DNA from: Zygnema cylindricum
Lineage: Eukaryota > Streptophyta > Zygnematophyceae > Zygnematales > Zygnemataceae
DNA: 47,526 bases
Assembly: GCA_037447655.1 (NCBI GenBank)
Contig: JBBHKE010003544.1
Location: 68,936 to 116,461, forward strand
Direction of reading: 5' to 3'
The notes beneath the pieces were generated by a model. It worked only from the letters and a program-made list of their open reading frames with translations, searched no databases and was not told the DNA's origin. How positions within the stretch are numbered: position 1 is the stretch's first letter; the number at the start of each line of letters is the position of its first letter. A program made the translations under genes and the position numbers. This document shows positions 43,640-47,526 of the stretch, in pieces.

Positions 43640-43763
43640 TTAGTCCGAACTAGATCGCAACCTGCCTACAAGGCAGTCAAAGTCTTCTGACGCATAGTCA
43701 ATCATATCCTTCCGGTCCAATAAGGACTCAATAGGTTTGCCGCCCACTACAAGCTGATACATA
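43640..43763 (-). CDS. Orphan terminal exon, unknown protein
   Basis: The acceptor AAAATATATTTCAG ends at 43764. Then 124 nt in phase encode MYQLVVGGKPIESLLDRKDM, then IDYASEDFDCLVGRLRSSSD and TAA. Composition and spacing look like a real C-terminus. I do not recognise it and no upstream exon on the minus strand is evident before the methionine gamma-lyase stop at 44102. It could be a captured or decayed gene fragment, or an alternative last exon of the neighbouring gene. Confidence 0.35.
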
Positions 43764-43939
43764 CTGAAATATATTTTTGCAAAACCGACCAAACCAAACC
43801 AAATTATACAGTATGTTCGTATAAAACAAACCAGACAACAAAACCCGCACACCCACCGACAAAGCCCCACTGTTGTAGTAGTCTCCACTTTGTCGAACAA
43901 AAAATAATTAAGGTGTGGCCAAGTTCCATGAATTCAATA

Positions 43940-44065
43940 TTATTCTACCCTAAAAAAACCTGAAAGCCCTAATAAACCCTTTAACGATTAACGCTAAACC
44001 CGAAAAAACCCTAAAAACCCAACCTTAAAAAACCCAACCCTAAAAAACCATAAAAAACCCTTTGA
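43940..44065. repeat. Degenerate telomere-like repeat (AACCCTAAAAA)
   Basis: About twelve variants of CCCTAA/CCCAACC/AAACCC lie together downstream of the methionine gamma-lyase gene. They are too irregular for a functional telomere; an interstitial telomere-like tract or transposon edge is more likely. Confidence 0.6.
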
Positions 44066-44092
44066 AGGCTTTTATCCCCAAAAACAATCCTC

Positions 44093-44098
44093 TTTATT
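44093..44098 (-). terminator. Polyadenylation signal AATAAA overlapping the MGL 3' end
   Basis: TTTATT on the plus strand reads AATAAA on the sense strand, only a few bases after the MGL stop. It may be too close to be the one used. Confidence 0.3.
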
Positions 44099-44101
44099 AA
44101 A

Positions 44102-46067
44102 TTAGTCTTCCCATTTTGCATCATCCTCCACCATTTTAACTGCCACCAACGCCTTGTACAACTGCATCCACCGCTGTTCAACGGATCCCGTAAATCCAAC
44201 GGAAACACGGATAAGTCCCATAGAAACGCCCGCAGCCTCCTTATCCTCGCTCGAAAGTTCATTTGCCGTACTAGAGGAAGAAATACACATTAGAGTATCG
44301 TGAAAACCGAGACTAACGGCATAATGACCAAAATTACTTTCATTTTGAGCATATCTCATTAACGATTCGGCCATCTCGAGGGTTCCGGCATCGATAGTTA
44401 ACATTCCTCCAAATCCGTATAACGGATTTCTTAAACGGGAAATTACTTCGTAATCGGGATGGGAGGGAAGGCCGGCGTATACGACTTTGACTCCTAAACT
44501 GCAAGAAACTCGGAGAGAAGGGAACTACTATTAGAAAGTGTACCTTGTTTATGTATATCACATTAGTATTGACGACAAAAATGAAACATTTCCCCTCGGA
44601 TTGTTTATTGTTGTTAAAATTTGTTGAAATTTGTTAAACGTACTAAATTTTGAGGATTGAATTGGGTTAAAACCTGATATGATTCCCATGAAAGATCATC
44701 TGAAGTTAAATAAATAAATAAAAAGATGGAGAGTCTTTCCATACCTTTCCAAACGTTTAGCGAATAGGAGAGCCCTAGCTGAATGCTCACGCATTCGAAT
44801 GCCCAAATGGGGCAATCTCGTCGAGATTTGCCAAGCAGTCTAATCACACCCAATCGAAAAAAAACAAAAACAAAAATAAATTAAACTCTTCCATTATTTA
44901 ATCAGAAACCCCGATTTCAACCAAAGTCATCCCTCACAAAAATCCATTCAAAAAATTCCCCCCGTGGACGGAAATTACGATCATCCACTCTATTTCAGCC
45001 CAGAAACAAAGACAAAAAGAAAAAAAACAAACAAAAAAGAGACAAAAGAAATTCAAATAGGGAAAAAAAAAAACCGGACCAGTTTATCTTTACCTGTGGG
45101 AGCATTGTTCCTCCCAAATGAATCAACGTTCCTTGGCCGTAGTCGTTCAACAGATCGATGAAATCCGACGGTCCACAAATCGCGCCTCCCACGATATCCG
45201 AGGCTCCATTGATAAACTTTGTGAGAGAGTGAATGACAATATGGGCCCCAAGACAGGCCGGAGAAAGGACGAGAGGGGCAAAAGTATTGTCAACGACCAC
45301 TTTTGCTCCATGCTGCGATTGGTAGTAAAAACCGATAAAATTAGAAAAACGGGTAAGCTGGATAAACTCGATTAAAACGGATAAAATTTGATAAAAACGC
45401 GTAAATTTGGTAATATTCACATAAAACTAGTAAAATAGGGAAAACTTCGAAAAAACCAATAAAACTGGTAAAGCGGAGAGATTAATAAAACCAGCAAAAT
45501 CAGTAACATCGAACAACGTGATGAAACGAAGAAACCTGGTCAAACTAATAAAAGCAGTAAAACCGGCAAAATTGCTAGATAGCTAAACTTGGGAGGAGAA
45601 CCATAGTTTAACTCAAGCCAAAGTCATCCACCTCCCCCTCCTCCTCTCCCTCCCCCTCCCCCTCTCCCTCTCCCTCTCCCGCTCCCTCTCCTCCCTCATA
45701 TCACATTACATCGTTAAGGTGATGCAACATGATGTGAAAATGACGCGGAAAAGAGGAAGGAGTATGTCGTTGTTCATTGTGACATTTCAAAATAAGCAGC
45801 TTTAAAATTTACGGAGTGTGTGTCAATGTGAGATTTGTACATTTTAGGAAAACTTGTTTACTGTTGACCATTCAAACATTAGATGAAACACCTTCAATAT
45901 TTATACCGTCACAGTCGATGTCAATGTGAAATTTGTACTTTTGAGGAAAACGACAAAGTGAAAGATCGACTGACGTCACAATTGAATTTATGGCATGTCA
46001 AAATATAAGTATCTGACTGCACCAGTGATGACTGTGCCATTAGGTGGAGAGATAGGAGGAGAAAGAA

Positions 46068-46111
<44 letters not shown>

Positions 46112-47457
46112 GTGGACGTGTCTCCTCACTTTATTGGCAATTTCCGAGAGTCGAGGGATGTCGGGAACTGTGAGAGCCGGATTGGACATCGCCTCGAAGT
46201 ACATAACTTTGGTTTTCCCTTTCACAAAAGCTGCATCAACTTCCTCTGGGTTTCTGATGTTCACAAATGAAACCTGGAAAGCATAACATCCATAAAAACA
46301 CCAGCAAAACATAACATTCATCAAAAAAATCATACACTTCTCCTTCCAAAACTGACCATTACTGCTCTAAATTGAATGTTCACTGAGCTTTTCCTGCTTG
46401 AAAACAACCACGGAAGTATCTAGGAAATCCTCAGTAAATTTAGAACCTGAATCCTGTACAATAGAAAAAATTAATAAACCCTACAACTATGCAGAACAAA
46501 ATGCTATTGCGGGGATTATACCAATTCCGGAGCTATTAGCAAGTAACCACACCAAATGAGGTCCACATATTTCTAAACCTACCTAAAAATTGAAAATGTC
46601 ACTTTTTGCTTTAACTAGGAAAATGAGTAACTCGTGTTCTCTATAACTAAAACGCTGAGAAACAAATCGTATCAAAGACACCACACTATTCTTGAACATA
46701 ACATACAGTATACCATCATAATTGTGGTCCGCAACATTTATAAATACGTCCAAACTGTTCAAATAGCTGTACAAATAGGATCTATAATCGTCAATTAAAT
46801 CTAATCTGGAAAAGCTTTCCTGACTTTACTGTCAAATCATTGATAATGATAAACTAAATATTGCTGATATAAACCACACTAATAGTGAATAAAGATCTAC
46901 TGACAGTCGACAGCAAAACCTACCTCCACATGGAACCGAGGTGCGAATTCGTTAAGGAAAGCCCAACTGCCACCATAAAGACGAGTGGAAGCCACAATAT
47001 GGTCTCCTGCACTGACTAATTGAAGCAGAACGGACGAAATAGCCGCCATTCCACTACTGGTACAGTAGGCTGCCTCGGTGCCTTCTAAGGCTGCCAGCTG
47101 GCGGCCCAGATGGACCACAGTGGGATTGAAACCACGGGTGTACATGTACGTCTCCTGGAAGCCCGATGAAAAGGTGACACGTGTCAACAAACCGACAACC
47201 GAGGTTGAAAAAAAAACGATAAAAATGACATAACATTCACGACATCACGTTGTCATGAAACCGTCTGTAAAACGACGAGATGATTAGAAATGGCACATGT
47301 AATCCCCACGATGACATATATTAAAGAGAAAAATCTCTCCACCTGTTCTGGTCCAAGCTCCTTGGTGGGAATTTTGCCCATATCTGACGGCTCTCGAAAA
47401 CTGAAAGTTGTCGATGGTTCGATCGACGGGTTGACTCCATTGCGATGCCCAAGCTGT
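44102..47457 (-). CDS. MGL: Methionine gamma-lyase (PLP-dependent), 5' end outside the window
   Basis: Exons 47457-47343, 47154-46924, 46273-46130, 45312-45094, 44839-44745 and 44498-44102 (minus strand) join with consistent phases and GT-AG borders, giving 399 residues. The enzyme cleaves methionine to methanethiol, 2-oxobutyrate and ammonia in the cytosol, feeding isoleucine synthesis. Visible family motifs are GVNPSIEPSTTFSF, YTRGFNPTV, QLAALEGTEAAYCTSSGMAA (phosphate-binding), VVVDNTFAP (Asp that contacts the PLP ring nitrogen), HSLTKFINGASD (Lys forming the Schiff base) and RLPHLGIRMREHSARA. The C-terminus MGLIRVSVGFTGSVEQRW is typical of the Cys/Met-metabolism family. Family proteins are near 430-440 residues, so about 40 N-terminal residues lie past the right edge. 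YTRGFNPTV and the overall match favour methionine gamma-lyase over cystathionine gamma-synthase or beta-lyase. Confidence 0.92.
45325..45575. repeat. Degenerate GGTAAAA/GATAAAA repeat in an MGL intron
   Basis: Units such as aaaaccgataaaattag, aaaacgggtaag, aaaacggataaaat, aaaactagtaaaatagg and aaaaccggcaaaatt recur every 10-18 bases. It has the look of an ancient minisatellite. It starts about a dozen bases outside the exon beginning at 45312, on its acceptor side. Confidence 0.7.
45629..45697. repeat. Pyrimidine hexamer tract in an MGL intron
   Basis: CCTCCCCCT / CTCCCT repeats on the plus strand (purine-rich in the transcript), the same family of tract as in the PPR, cysteine-rich and SMN-like genes. 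Confidence 0.85.
46074..46110. repeat. (GA)n microsatellite at an MGL donor site
   Basis: On the sense strand the donor GTGAGG at 46129 is followed within about 20 bases by a CTCTCT run. It could act as a polypyrimidine splicing-regulator binding site. Confidence 0.8.
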
Positions 47458-47526
47458 CTAGAGACCCGAAAGAAAGGTTCCTAGTTAGACAATGAGGGAG
47501 GGAGGGCGGGAGGGAGGGAAAAAGAG
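47458..47526. other. MGL upstream intron edge
   Basis: The exon ending at 47457 is preceded on the minus strand by a pyrimidine-rich ctttctttcgggtctctAG acceptor. Beyond it (47494-47526) is a purine GGGAGG repeat that runs off the window. Confidence 0.5.

Noticed and set aside
43940-44065. Telomere repeat or chromosome-end signature
   Set aside because: Units are irregular and flanked by genes on the right, so not a chromosome end.

Overview
The window is nuclear DNA of a green plant, most likely a streptophyte or land plant with a repeat-rich genome. The evidence is GT-AG introns with matching phases, a long P-class pentatricopeptide-repeat (PPR) gene with a transit-peptide-like N-terminus, telo-box promoters (TAGGGTTT), a plant-type methionine gamma-lyase, a nuclear-encoded organellar ribosomal protein bTHX, a Ty1/copia element and many small inverted-repeat transposons. 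I cannot name the species. There is no operon structure, CRISPR array or prophage.

Genes, left to right. (1) A five-exon PPR gene on the minus strand (2256-6627). (2) A divergently transcribed single-exon bTHX/S31-like ribosomal protein gene on the plus strand (7762-8409); the two share a 1.1 kb intergenic region with seven telo-boxes, as expected for coordinated organelle gene-expression genes. (3) A two-exon minus-strand gene for a small secreted protein with a Ser/Pro-rich linker and 14 cysteines (10133-11132). (4) A minus-strand gene whose first exons carry an SMN-like Gemin2-binding motif and whose large last exon is Pro/Gly/His/Tyr-rich (25862-29240); its middle is not resolved. (5) A methionine gamma-lyase gene on the minus strand (44102-47457 in the window, 5' end beyond the right edge). 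Two orphan terminal exons (22654-22784 and 43640-43763) may belong to further genes.

Mobile DNA fills most of the rest. From 11.6 to 31 kb there is a dense mixture of inverted-repeat elements: a MITE family ending CACGGTGTA, overlapping elements with TTCCATTAG termini, a 1.7 kb fold-back with arms near 770 bp, and two hAT-like elements starting TAGTGTTG, one with an 8-bp target duplication. From 31.3 to 41.8 kb lies a broken non-LTR retrotransposon with a C-terminal cysteine motif and restriction-like endonuclease, split by a 6.4 kb Ty1/copia element that has both LTRs and a perfect 5-bp target duplication (GAAGG). A degenerate copy of the same non-LTR segment at 43.4-43.6 kb lacks the copia insertion and acts as an empty-site reference.

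A theme of the whole window is a purine/pyrimidine hexamer repeat (GGGAGA/TCTCCC). It fills introns of several genes and in one gene appears to encode the Ser-Pro linker of the secreted protein. All gene models were made by eye from reading frames, splice consensus and remembered family motifs, with no database search.
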